Assembly (NCBI RefSeq): GCF_018638295.1
Contig: NZ_JABTTS010000033.1
Coordinates: 45,954 to 109,953, forward strand
DNA length: 64,000 nt
Source: Streptomyces sp. CHD11
GTDB taxonomy: Bacteria > Actinomycetota > Actinomycetes > Streptomycetales > Streptomycetaceae
Direction of reading: 5' to 3'
Shown piece after piece: positions 34,771 through 43,065 of this stretch (positions are counted from its first letter, which is position 1; every line of letters begins with the position of its first letter). The position numbers and the translations under genes are program-made. Below the pieces are notes generated by a model. The model did not search any database and was not told the DNA's origin. It saw only the letters and a list, made by a program, of their open reading frames with translations.

Positions 34771-35343
34771 CTAACCGGCCGCGCCCAGGGCCCGGCGGGC
34801 GACCGCCTCGTAACGGGGCTGCTCGCCCGGCACCCCGGACGTCGGCAGGCGGCTGAGCACCAGCACCAGCTCGTCCACGGTCCAGGGACGGCCACGGAAG
34901 CCGTGCAGGGCGTCGAGGTACGGCCGTACGTCGACGGCGTCCCGGCTGCGGGCCACCGTCAGATGGGCCCGGTAGCGCCGGTGGTCCTCCCTCCCCACCC
35001 CGGCCTTCCGGGCCGCGGCCCCCGCGCGCCCGGCCAGCAGCCGCATCGTGCGCAGGTCCCCCGCGGCCCCGGCCCACAGCGCCCTGCCGTGCCCGAACTG
35101 GCCCCCGCCGTGCAGGGCCAGCTCGAAGGGGTGCGTGCGGGCCGCGGCCCGCGCCAGCCGGTCGGTCAGTTCCGGTACCAGCCCGTCGTCGACCTCCCCG
35201 TAGAACGCGAGCGTGAAGTGCCATCCGGCCCGCCCGGTCCACCGCATCCCGTCGGCCCCGGGCAGCTTCCGCAGCCGCCCGACCACGTCGGCGAGCTCCT
35301 GGACCACGTCCTCGGGCGGCAGCACGGCGGCGAAGAGTCTCAT
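34771..35343 (-). CDS. thpR: RNA 2',3'-cyclic phosphodiesterase (2'-5' RNA ligase family)
   Basis: A 190-residue protein of the LigT/ThpR group. It begins MRLFAAVLPPEDVVQEL and has both catalytic HxTx motifs, HFTLAFYGEV and HLTVARSRD, about 95 residues apart, as expected for a 2H phosphoesterase. It would open 2',3'-cyclic phosphates on RNA ends. ATG 35343 is the family start; a longer frame upstream runs antisense to the Uma2 gene. A 29-residue membrane protein follows. Confidence 0.87.
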   Translation of the reverse strand: MRLFAAVLPPEDVVQELADVVGRLRKLPGADGMRWTGRAGWHFTLAFYGEVDDGLVPELTDRLARAAARTHPFELALHGGGQFGHGRALWAGAAGDLRTMRLLAGRAGAAARKAGVGREDHRRYRAHLTVARSRDAVDVRPYLDALHGFRGRPWTVDELVLVLSRLPTSGVPGEQPRYEAVARRALGAAG

Positions 35344-35393
35344 GGGTCCAGTCTCACAGGGGAACGTCCGTACACTCCCGCGTGTCCTGGCCG

Positions 35394-35419
35394 CCGTGCG
35401 TATCGTTGTACCGCGCGGC
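35394..35419 (+). repeat. 26-bp upstream element shared by the two Uma2 genes (copy 2)
   Basis: Identical to 32951-32976 and at nearly the same distance from its Uma2 gene. The TATCGT hexamer and the GGGGAGGAG ribosome-site region further down are also conserved. Confidence 0.6.
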
Positions 35420-35457
35420 TGTACGCAATCGAGCGGCGGCCGGGGAGGAGCGCCACG

Positions 35458-36048
35458 ATGACCGTCCTCGAAGACAGGATCGCGATGGCCGACAGCGGCG
35501 GCGACGAGCTCACACTCGACATGATGTTCGAGTGGCTGGAGAAGATGCCCATCCCCGAGGGTTACAGGACCGAGATCGTCGGGGGGCACATCTTCATGGC
35601 ACCGCAGCGGGACACCCACTGGGAGATCATCGCGGACCTCTACGACCAGCTGCGCGTGAAGTACCCGCGCAAGCGGGTCAAGTCCGATGTCCGCATCGAC
35701 TACCCGGGACACCTCAACGGCTTCGCCTCCGACGTGACTCTGCTGGCCGAGGGCGCGACGAAGAACGGCAAGGGGCTGTGGCGCTTCGAGGAGGTCGAGT
35801 TCGTCGCCGAGGTGATCTCCAGGAAGACCGCGGCCAACGACTACGGACCGAAGAAGGACACCTACGCCGCCGCCGGCGTGCCGGTGTACCTGATCGCCGA
35901 CCCGTACACCGGCGAGTGGCACCTGCACACGCTGCCGAAGGACGGGAAGTACCACGGCAACGCGCGCTTCGACTTCGGCATCGAGATCGATCTGACCAGG
36001 ACGGTCGTCGGTCTCGTCCTCAAGACGGACGAGTTCCCCCGCGGCTGA
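35458..36048 (+). CDS. Uma2-family PD-(D/E)xK nuclease-like protein (copy 2)
   Basis: A 196-residue paralogue of the gene at 33016. Candidate active-site residues are the Asp in FASDVTLL, the Glu in FVAEVISRK and the lysines in YGPKKDTYAAAGVPVYLIAD. The aligned order and the identical upstream element show that coding region and promoter were duplicated together. Ribosome site GGGGAGGAG precedes the ATG. Function is as uncertain as for copy 1. Confidence 0.83.
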   Translation: MTVLEDRIAMADSGGDELTLDMMFEWLEKMPIPEGYRTEIVGGHIFMAPQRDTHWEIIADLYDQLRVKYPRKRVKSDVRIDYPGHLNGFASDVTLLAEGATKNGKGLWRFEEVEFVAEVISRKTAANDYGPKKDTYAAAGVPVYLIADPYTGEWHLHTLPKDGKYHGNARFDFGIEIDLTRTVVGLVLKTDEFPRG

Positions 36049-36066
36049 CCGCGACCCGGACGGCCC

Positions 36067-37431
36067 TCACCCCGCCGGGGCCAGGGCCTTCTGACGCTCC
36101 CGCGGCACGAACCGCACACTCGGGTGGCCGCCGTGCCAGCAGAGCGACAGCCGCAGGCCGCCGACCCTGGCCAGGACGAGGCCGATGACGGACGCCGCGG
36201 CCATCGCTATCGCGCCGCCGGTGGCGAAGCCGACGCGGGCGCCGTAGGTGTCGGTGATCCAGCCGACGATCGGGGCGCCGACCGGGGCGCCGCCGAGGAA
36301 GACCATCATGTAGAGGGCCATGACACGGCCGCGCATGACCGGGTCGGTGGCCATCTGAAGGCTGGTGTTGGTGGTGACGTTGACCGTCATCGAGAACAGG
36401 CCCAGCGGCACCATGATCAGGGCGAACATCCACAGCCGGGGCGAGGCGGCGGCCACGATCTCCAGCGCGCCGAAGGCCATCGCGGCCAGGATCAGCAGCC
36501 GCAGCCGGGCCGTGCCGCGACGGGCGGCGAGCAGGGCGCCGGAGACCGAGCCGACCGCCATCAGCGTGTTGAACAGGCTGTAGGCCCCTGCGCCGCCGTC
36601 GAAGACGTCGTCGGCGAAGGCCGAGAGGTAGACCGGGAAGTTGAAGGCGAAGGTGCCGATGAACCCGACCAGCACGATCGGCCAGAGCAGCTCGGGCCGT
36701 CCGCTGACGTAGCGCAGGCCCTCCCGCAGTTGTCCCTTGCCGCGCGGAGCGCGCTCCACGGCGTGCAGGTCGCGGGCGCGCATCATCATCAGGCAGGCCA
36801 GCGGGGCGACGAAGGAGAGGCCGTTGAGGAGGAACGCCCAGCCGGTGCCGACGCCGGTGATCAGCAGGCCCGCGACGGCGGGGCCGACCAGGCGGGCGGA
36901 CTGGAAGTTCGCGGAGTTCAGGCTGACCGCGTTCTGCAGATGGCCGCGGCCGACGAGCTCGGAGACGAAGGCCTGGCGGGCGGGATTGTCGACGACCGTG
37001 GCGAGGCCGAGGGCGAAGGCGGCGACGTAGATGTGCCAGACCTCGACCCGGCCGGTCAGGGTGAGGACGGCGAGCGCGAGCGCGGTGACGGCCATCGCCG
37101 ACTGGGTGACGATGAGGGTGGGCCGCTTGCTCAGCCGGTCGGCGAGGACACCGCCGTACAGGCCGAAGAGCAGCATCGGCAGGAACTGCAGGGCGGTGGT
37201 GATACCGACGGCGACCGAGGAGCCGGTGAGGCTGAGCACCAGCCAGTCCTGGGCGATGCGCTGCATCCAGGTGCCGATGTTGGAGACGACCTGGCCGAGG
37301 AAGAACAGGCGGTAGTTCCTGATCCTCAGCGAGGAGAACATCGAGTTCTTGCGGGCGGGGGTGTCGAGGGCGGTCGGGGTGTCGTAGGGGTCAGGTGCGG
37401 GGGCGGAAGCTGCTCCGGATCCCGTACTCAA
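36067..37431 (-). CDS. MFS transporter (MFS_3/enterobactin-exporter-like)
   Basis: A 454-residue transporter with about 12 helices. It has FLGQVVSNIGTWMQRIAQDWLVLSLTGS in helix 1, a motif-A loop GGVLADRLSKRPTL, and VVDNPARQAFVSELVG, all typical of the MFS_3 group that includes macrolide and enterobactin exporters. The TTG at 37431 has GGAGG 8 bp before it. It is downstream of marR in the same direction, separated by a leader with a 9-bp tandem repeat, so it is probably the MarR target. Substrate unknown. Confidence 0.87.
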   Translation of the reverse strand: MSTGSGAASAPAPDPYDTPTALDTPARKNSMFSSLRIRNYRLFFLGQVVSNIGTWMQRIAQDWLVLSLTGSSVAVGITTALQFLPMLLFGLYGGVLADRLSKRPTLIVTQSAMAVTALALAVLTLTGRVEVWHIYVAAFALGLATVVDNPARQAFVSELVGRGHLQNAVSLNSANFQSARLVGPAVAGLLITGVGTGWAFLLNGLSFVAPLACLMMMRARDLHAVERAPRGKGQLREGLRYVSGRPELLWPIVLVGFIGTFAFNFPVYLSAFADDVFDGGAGAYSLFNTLMAVGSVSGALLAARRGTARLRLLILAAMAFGALEIVAAASPRLWMFALIMVPLGLFSMTVNVTTNTSLQMATDPVMRGRVMALYMMVFLGGAPVGAPIVGWITDTYGARVGFATGGAIAMAAASVIGLVLARVGGLRLSLCWHGGHPSVRFVPRERQKALAPAG

Positions 37432-37490
37432 AGATGTCGCCTCCTTGCTACGGCCACTGCCCGCGGCGCTGCTGCCTGCTCGGGCACTCA

Positions 37491-37562
37491 GGTACTGCTG
37501 GTACTGCTGGTACTGCTGGTACTGCTGGTACTGCTGGTACTGCTGCTACTGCTGTTACTGCA
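37491..37562. repeat. 9-bp tandem repeat (GGTACTGCT), six perfect and two imperfect copies
   Basis: The array fills the space between the marR stop (37577) and the MFS start (37431). Pure copies run 37491-37544; the last two differ by one or two bases. Slipped-strand changes would alter the mRNA between the two genes in 9-nt steps. Confidence 0.85.
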
Positions 37563-37576
37563 GGTGCTTCAAGTGC

Positions 37577-38014
37577 TCAGATGTGTGCGAGTTTCTCCAG
37601 CACGGGGGCGGCGGCGCGCAGTGTCGCCCACTCGTCCTCGTCGAGGTCCGCCACCAGCGTCGCGAGGAACACGTTCCGTTTGCGGCGGCTCTCCTCCAGC
37701 ATCGCCTCGGCCTGCTCGGTCTGCGTGACGACCTTCTGGCGGCGGTCGTCGGGGTGCGGCTCCAGGCGGACGAGTCCCTTGGCCTCCAGCAGGGCCACGA
37801 TGCGGGTCATCGAGGGTGGCTGGACGTGTTCCTTGCGGGCGAGCTCGCCCGGGGTGGCCCGGCCGCAGCGGGCCAGGGTGCCCAGCACCGACATCTCGGT
37901 GGGGCTCAGGGATTCGTCGACGCGCTGATGCTTGAGCCGACGGGACAGCCGCATCACGGCGGAGCGGAGGGCGTTCACGGCGGCTGCGTCGTCGCCATGG
38001 CTGAAGTCCGGCAT
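37577..38014 (-). CDS. MarR-family regulator
   Basis: A 145-residue MarR protein. The winged helix is recognisable in LSPTEMSVLGTLARCGRATPGELARKEHVQPPSMTRIVALLEAKGLVRLEPHPDDRR, with the wing arginines at the end. It probably represses itself and the MFS gene downstream until a ligand binds. The transcript looks leaderless: TACGCT lies 7 bp before the ATG, inside an inverted repeat at 38015-38050 that is a natural operator. Confidence 0.9.
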   Translation of the reverse strand: MPDFSHGDDAAAVNALRSAVMRLSRRLKHQRVDESLSPTEMSVLGTLARCGRATPGELARKEHVQPPSMTRIVALLEAKGLVRLEPHPDDRRQKVVTQTEQAEAMLEESRRKRNVFLATLVADLDEDEWATLRAAAPVLEKLAHI

Positions 38015-38050
38015 GTTCTTTAGCGTAACTCATTACCCTTTCTAAAGAAC
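38015..38050. promoter_or_regulatory. MarR operator/promoter: nested inverted repeats
   Basis: GTTCTTTAG (38015-38023) and CTAAAGAAC (38042-38050) are perfect 9-bp arms, with a second dyad GTAACTCATTAC (38025-38036) nested between them. The -10 hexamer TACGCT (minus strand, 38027-38022) overlaps the promoter-proximal arm, so bound MarR would block transcription. Confidence 0.7.
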
Positions 38051-38172
38051 ACCCGGAGGACGCCACATCTGCGGTGAGACCTGCCACTCCTGTCACGAGA
38101 GATCACCCGTACGAGTGATCCGGCCAGGAAACACGACACACCGCACCCCGGTATGCGGCAACGCTCGTGCCC

Positions 38173-38355
38173 ATGGGGACCGACGTGCTCAGCCTGCGCA
38201 TGGATCACGAACTGCTCGAACGGCTCCGGGAGCATGCCGCCAGACGCGGCATGAGCGTGCAGGACTATGTCGTCCGGACGCTCATGCGCGATGACTTCGA
38301 CCAGCGGTTCCAGGCGGCGGTCGAGGAGACGGAGAAGTTCTACGGGGTCCCCTGA
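38173..38355 (+). CDS. Ribbon-helix-helix-like small protein
   Basis: A 60-residue protein with a ribbon-helix-helix pattern: VLSLRMDHELLERLREHAARRGMSVQDYVVRTLMRDDF. The alternating strand (VLSLRM), helix, GMS turn and second helix match Arc/MetJ-type DNA-binding proteins and antitoxins. GTG 38167 is an alternative start. No toxin gene follows; the next gene converges. It could be an orphan antitoxin or a small transcription factor. Confidence 0.7.
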   Translation: MGTDVLSLRMDHELLERLREHAARRGMSVQDYVVRTLMRDDFDQRFQAAVEETEKFYGVP

Positions 38356-38370
38356 GGGGCCGGACCCCGT
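38342..38370. terminator. Bidirectional hairpin between converging genes
   Basis: A perfect 9-bp stem (38342-38350 with 38362-38370) and 11-nt loop overlaps the stop codons of both the small RHH gene and the permease. Confidence 0.65.
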
Positions 38371-39821
38371 CAGGTCAGACCCAGGGCCGGCATCAGGTAG
38401 TAGAAGGCGAAGACGGCCGCCACCGCGTACATCGCCGACGGGACCTCCCGGCCGCGGCCGGCTGCCAGGCGCAGCACCGCGAAGGTGATGAAGCCCATGC
38501 CGATGCCGTTGGTGATCGAGTAGGTGAACGGCATCATCAGCATCGTCACGAAGGCCGGGACGGCGATGGTGTAGTCCGCCCAGTCGATCTCCTTGACCGA
38601 GCCCGCCAGGATCAGGAAGCCCACCGCCACCAGCGCCGGGGTGGCCGCCTGGGACGGCACCATGGTGGCGACGGGCGTGAGGAACAGCGCCACGGCGAAG
38701 AGGCCGCCGGTGACGACGTTGGCGAAGCCGGTCCGCGCGCCCTCGCCGACGCCGGCCGTGGACTCCACGAACGCGGTGGTGGCCGAGGAGGAGCTGGCGC
38801 CGCCCGCGGCGACCGCGACCCCGTCGATGAACAGGACCTTGCTGATGCCGGGCATCTGGCCCTCGCCGTCGGTCAGCTTGGCCTCGTCCGAGACACCCAT
38901 GATCGTGCCCATCGCGTCGAAGAAGCACGACAGCAGCACGGTGAAGACGAACAGGACGCCGGTCAGCACACCGACCTCGGCGAAGCCGCCGAACAGGCTG
39001 ACCTCACCGATCAGCCCGAAGTCGGGGGTGGCGACCGGGTTGCCGGGCCAGGTGGGCGTGGTCAGACCCCAGGAGGGGACGTCCGCGACGGCGTCGACGA
39101 CCAGCGCGACGACGGTCATGGCGACGATCGAGACGAGGATCGCGCCGGGCATCCTGCGCACGATCAGCGCCAGCGTGAGCAGCGTGCCGAGGACGAAGAC
39201 GAGGACGGGCCAGCCGTCGAGGTGGCCGCCGGCCCCGAGCTGGAGCGGGACGGTGGTCCGGGCGGCGTCCGGGATGCGGGCGACGAAGCCGGAGTCGACC
39301 AGGCCGATCAGCATGATGAACAGGCCGATACCGATGGCGATGGCCTTGCGCAGTCCGTACGGGACGGCGTTCATCACGCGCTCGCGCAGTCCGGTGGCGA
39401 CCAGGAGCATCACGATGAAGCCGGCCAGCACCACCATGCCCATGGCGTCCGGCCACGACATGCGCGGGGCGAGCTGGAGGGCCACCACCGAGTTCACACC
39501 GAGTCCGGCGGCGAGCGCGATCGGGACGTTGCCGATGACACCCATGAGCAGCGTGGTGAACGCCGCGGTCAGGGCGGTCGCGGTGACCAGCTGGCCGTTG
39601 TCGAGCTGGTGACCGTACAGGTCCTTCGCGCTGCCCAGGATGATCGGGTTCAGCACGATGATGTAGGCCATCGCGAAGAAGGTGGCGAAACCGCCGCGGA
39701 CCTCGCGGGACAGGGTGCTGCCGCGCTCGCTGATCCGGAAGTAGCTGTCGAGGGCGCCGGAGCCGGCACCGGACCCCGGTTGCTCGGGGGTGGGGGCCTT
39801 GGCGGGGGCCGACGTGGACAT
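38370..39821 (-). CDS. NCS2 purine permease (AzgA/PbuG-like)
   Basis: A 483-residue membrane transporter with about 13 helices. LDSYFRISERGSTLSREVRGGFATFFAMAYIIVLNP, ALAAGLGVNSVVALQL and the substrate region SSSSATTAFVESTAGVGEGARTGFANVVTG are signatures of the AzgA/PbuG branch, which imports adenine, guanine and hypoxanthine with protons. A 250-bp upstream gap contains an AT-rich patch near 39900-39920 with a TTCA-N3-TGAA dyad but no purine riboswitch that I can recognise. Confidence 0.9.
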   Translation of the reverse strand: MSTSAPAKAPTPEQPGSGAGSGALDSYFRISERGSTLSREVRGGFATFFAMAYIIVLNPIILGSAKDLYGHQLDNGQLVTATALTAAFTTLLMGVIGNVPIALAAGLGVNSVVALQLAPRMSWPDAMGMVVLAGFIVMLLVATGLRERVMNAVPYGLRKAIAIGIGLFIMLIGLVDSGFVARIPDAARTTVPLQLGAGGHLDGWPVLVFVLGTLLTLALIVRRMPGAILVSIVAMTVVALVVDAVADVPSWGLTTPTWPGNPVATPDFGLIGEVSLFGGFAEVGVLTGVLFVFTVLLSCFFDAMGTIMGVSDEAKLTDGEGQMPGISKVLFIDGVAVAAGGASSSSATTAFVESTAGVGEGARTGFANVVTGGLFAVALFLTPVATMVPSQAATPALVAVGFLILAGSVKEIDWADYTIAVPAFVTMLMMPFTYSITNGIGMGFITFAVLRLAAGRGREVPSAMYAVAAVFAFYYLMPALGLT

Positions 39822-40062
39822 GCGAGGACCTCATCACCGGCGGGCTCCCCCCGAAGCCCTTTGGTGTTTTCTACGAAGGAAAGCGGTCAGGGACAAACAG
39901 ATTCAGTATGAACATATAACGGTGCCGAAGCTATCTCCGCGCGTAGAACACGGAGCCGCGCCCGGCCGGATTCCGCCGTACGCGCCGCACGCACCGACCG
40001 GACACCGCTCCCGTGCACCGCCCCCGACGCACCTCACGCGTCCGGTCCGCCGGCCGCCCTCG

Positions 40063-40068
40063 TAAGCT
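40063..40068 (+). promoter_or_regulatory. -10 element of a leaderless DUF2530 transcript
   Basis: TAAGCT ends 6 bp before the ATG at 40075, with no ribosome site between. Confidence 0.6.
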
Positions 40069-40074
40069 GTCCGT

Positions 40075-40332
40075 ATGGCGAAGTGGACCCCCCAGCACGA
40101 GGCGCCGGAGCCCCTGGAGGGCCCCGTGGTCGCCACCATCACCGGCGGCACGATCGTCTGGTTCGCCCTGCTCCTGGTGCAGCTGCCGTTCTACGGGTGG
40201 TTCGACGAGCACGGTCACACCTGGTGGCTGTGGACCTGTCTGGCCGGCGGCGGGCTCGGCTTCATCGGCATCTGGTACGTCCGCAGGCGCGACGCCGCGA
40301 TCAAGCGGGCGGAGACCGCCCGGCCGGACTGA
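40075..40332 (+). CDS. DUF2530 membrane protein
   Basis: An 85-residue protein recognised as DUF2530. Two hydrophobic helices (VATITGGTIVWFALLLVQLPFY and WWLWTCLAGGGLGFIGIWYV) flank a short loop, and the C-terminus is basic. It is an actinobacterial inner-membrane protein of unknown function. The transcript appears leaderless. A (GGGGC)n run follows the stop codon. Confidence 0.82.
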   Translation: MAKWTPQHEAPEPLEGPVVATITGGTIVWFALLLVQLPFYGWFDEHGHTWWLWTCLAGGGLGFIGIWYVRRRDAAIKRAETARPD

Positions 40333-40362
40333 GGCGGGGCGGGGCGGGGCGGGGCGGGGCGG
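40333..40362. repeat. GGGGC pentanucleotide run
   Basis: About five to six copies of GGGGC immediately follow the DUF2530 stop codon. The run could form G-quadruplex structure and may act in termination. Nothing else is seen up to 40482. Confidence 0.7.
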
Positions 40363-40482
40363 CGGAGTCAACTCCCGCGCGGTCCACCGCCGTACGACCA
40401 CGGCACTACGCCCGTCCCGGTGACCGTCCTCCCCAGGTCGGAACTTCGGCCGTTCGAGTGGGTGCGGCCACGGGTCCGCACG

Positions 40483-40488
40483 TAACGT
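40483..40488 (+). promoter_or_regulatory. -10 element of a leaderless P-type ATPase transcript
   Basis: TAACGT ends 7 bp before the ATG at 40496 and no ribosome site precedes that ATG. Confidence 0.55.
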
Positions 40489-40495
40489 CGAATGC

Positions 40496-42898
40496 ATGAC
40501 GCATCTCGATGCGGGCGCCCGGGCCGACACCGCGCTCCCCGCCACGGTCACCTCTCCGGCGACCGGGCTGAACTCCGCGGAAGTGGCCGACCGGGTGGCG
40601 CGCGGCCAGGTCAACGACGTGCCCGTGCGCAGCAGCCGCTCGCTGACCGAGATCGTCCGTGCGAACGTGTTCACCCGGTTCAACGCGATCATCGGCGTGC
40701 TCTGGGTGATCATGCTGATCGTCGCGCCGATCCAGGACAGCCTGTTCGGCTTCGTGATCCTCGCCAACACCGGCATCGGGATCATCCAGGAGTGGCGGGC
40801 GAAGAAGACCCTGGACTCCCTGGCGGTGATTGGCGAGGTACGGCCCACGGTGCGCCGTGACGGGGTGGCGGCGCGGGTCGGCACCTCCGAGATCGTGCTG
40901 GACGACCTGATCGAGATCGGGCCGGGTGACAAGGTCGTCGTCGACGGGGTGTGCGCCGGGGCGGACGGCCTGGAGATCGACGAGTCGCTGCTCACCGGTG
41001 AGGCCGATCCCGTGGTGAAGCAGCCCGGGGACCAGGTCATGTCGGGCAGTTTCGTCGTCGCGGGCGGCGGCTCCTTCCAGGCGACCAGGGTGGGGCGCGA
41101 GGCCTACGCGGCGCAGCTCGCCGAGGAGGCGTCCCGCTTCACCCTCGTCCACTCCGAGCTGCGCAGCGGCATCTCCACGATCCTCAAGTACGTGACGTGG
41201 ATGATGATCCCGACCGCGATCGGTCTGGTCATCAGCCAGCTGGTGGTCAAGGACAACGAGCTGAAGGACTCGATCGCCCGCACGGTCGGCGGGATCGTGC
41301 CGATGGTCCCCGAGGGGCTGGTGCTGCTGACCTCCGTCGCCTTCGCGATCGGCGTGATCCGGCTGGGCCGCAAGCAGTGCCTGGTGCAGGAACTGCCCGC
41401 CATCGAAGGGCTGGCCCGGGTCGACACGGTCTGCCTGGACAAGACCGGCACCCTCACCGAGGGCGGCATGAACGTCACCGAGCTGCGGGTCCTGGGGGAC
41501 GGGGACGAGACGTACCTGCGCAAGGTGCTGGGAGAGCTCGGCTCGGCGGACCCCCGCCCGAACGCCTCCCTGCAGGCCCTGATCGACGCGTTCCCGGACA
41601 CCACCGAGTGGCGCCTGACCGACACGCTGCCCTTCTCCTCCACCCGCAAGTACAGCGGCGCGACGTTCGAGGAGGTGGCGGGCGGGGAGACCGTGACCTG
41701 GCTGCTGGGCGCCCCGGACGTGCTGCTGGAGCCCGGCGACCCGGCGCTGGCCGAGACCGGGCGGATGAACGAGCAGGGGCTGCGGGTGCTGCTGCTCGCC
41801 CGGGTCCGTCCCGGGCCGGACGTCGACGACCCCGCCGCCGCGACGGGCGTACGGCCGGCCGCGCTGGTGGTGCTCGAGCAGCGGCTGCGGCCCGACGCCG
41901 CCGACACGCTGCGCTACTTCGCCGAGCAGGACGTCCGCGCGAAGGTCATCTCCGGGGACAACGCGGTGTCGGTCGGCGCGGTCGCGTCCAAGCTGGGCCT
42001 GTCGGGGACGACGGTGGACGCGCGCCGGCTGCCCGCCGACGCCGGGGGCATGGCGAAGGCGCTGGACGAGGCCACGGTGTTCGGGCGGGTCACCCCGCAG
42101 CAGAAGCGGAACATGGTGGGCGCGCTCCAGTCGGACGGCCACACGGTGGCGATGACCGGTGACGGTGTGAACGACGTGCTGGCGCTGAAGGACGCGGACA
42201 TCGGGGTGGCGATGGGGTCCGGTTCCGAGGCCACCCGGGCGGTCGCGCAGATCGTGCTGCTGAACAACAGCTTCGCCACGCTGCCGTCGGTGGTGGCGGA
42301 GGGGCGGAGGGTGATCGGCAACATCACCCGGGTCGCGACGCTGTTCCTGGTGAAGACGGTCTACTCGGTACTGCTGGCGGTGCTGGTGGTGCTCTCACAG
42401 GTCGAGTACCCGTTCCTGCCGCGCCATCTGACCCTGCTGTCCACGCTCACCATCGGCGTACCGGCGTTCTTCCTGGCTCTCGCCCCCAACAAGGAACGCG
42501 CCCGTCCGTACTTCGTGAAGCGGGTCATGCGGTACGCGATCCCGGGCGGGGTGCTGGCCGCCGCGGCCACCTTCACGACGTATCTGATCGCCCGGGCGCA
42601 CTACAGCGGTGCGGGCGCGCTGGAGGCGGAGACGAGCGCGGCGACCCTGACCCTGTTCCTGATCTCGATCTGGGTGCTGGCGATCATCGCGCGGCCGTAC
42701 ACCTGGTGGCGTGTCGGACTGGTGGCGGCGATGAGCGGGGCGTTCCTGCTGGTGCTGGTGGTGCCGTGGCTCCAGGACTTCTTCGCGCTGAAGCTGGTGG
42801 GCATGACCATGCCGTGGATGGCGGCCGGTATCGCGGCCGTCGCGGCGGGGGTGCTGGAACTGCTGTGGCGGTGGGTGGACCGGCGGTTCCCCGCATAG
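40496..42898 (+). CDS. P-type ATPase, CtpE-like (calcium-type)
   Basis: An 800-residue HAD-type cation pump. DESLLTGEADPV is the actuator-domain TGE motif, DKTGTLTEG carries the phosphorylated Asp315, GVNDVLALKDADIGVAMGSGSEATR is the hinge, and MVPEGLVLL gives the membrane-helix-4 PEG(L) motif. This PEGL signature and overall layout match mycobacterial CtpE, a calcium importer needed for cell-envelope integrity. No metal-binding N-terminal domain or CPx motif is present, which argues against copper or zinc. It stands alone between repeats and NhaA. Confidence 0.88.
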   Translation: MTHLDAGARADTALPATVTSPATGLNSAEVADRVARGQVNDVPVRSSRSLTEIVRANVFTRFNAIIGVLWVIMLIVAPIQDSLFGFVILANTGIGIIQEWRAKKTLDSLAVIGEVRPTVRRDGVAARVGTSEIVLDDLIEIGPGDKVVVDGVCAGADGLEIDESLLTGEADPVVKQPGDQVMSGSFVVAGGGSFQATRVGREAYAAQLAEEASRFTLVHSELRSGISTILKYVTWMMIPTAIGLVISQLVVKDNELKDSIARTVGGIVPMVPEGLVLLTSVAFAIGVIRLGRKQCLVQELPAIEGLARVDTVCLDKTGTLTEGGMNVTELRVLGDGDETYLRKVLGELGSADPRPNASLQALIDAFPDTTEWRLTDTLPFSSTRKYSGATFEEVAGGETVTWLLGAPDVLLEPGDPALAETGRMNEQGLRVLLLARVRPGPDVDDPAAATGVRPAALVVLEQRLRPDAADTLRYFAEQDVRAKVISGDNAVSVGAVASKLGLSGTTVDARRLPADAGGMAKALDEATVFGRVTPQQKRNMVGALQSDGHTVAMTGDGVNDVLALKDADIGVAMGSGSEATRAVAQIVLLNNSFATLPSVVAEGRRVIGNITRVATLFLVKTVYSVLLAVLVVLSQVEYPFLPRHLTLLSTLTIGVPAFFLALAPNKERARPYFVKRVMRYAIPGGVLAAAATFTTYLIARAHYSGAGALEAETSAATLTLFLISIWVLAIIARPYTWWRVGLVAAMSGAFLLVLVVPWLQDFFALKLVGMTMPWMAAGIAAVAAGVLELLWRWVDRRFPA

Positions 42899-42904
42899 CG
42901 GGGA
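42888..42904 (+). terminator. Hairpin overlapping the ATPase stop codon
   Basis: A perfect 7-bp stem with a 3-nt loop includes the TAG stop. It may end transcription or simply protect the mRNA end. Confidence 0.45.
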
Positions 42905-43065
42905 CCGGGGTGCCATCGGGCGCCGCTTGGCGCAGGTGGCACAGGCGAACGGTCGGGTAGCAAAGTGACCAAGTCAGGGAGGTGGTGCCGCGCGACTCCC
43001 CGTGCCGCCCGTGATGTGAGCGACCATGGAGTCCCCGACCCAAGTGATCGGAGACGGCAGACCCG

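Noticed and set aside
39822..40074. Purine riboswitch before the NCS2 permease
   Set aside because: No purine-aptamer core was recognisable and such switches are not typical of Streptomyces.
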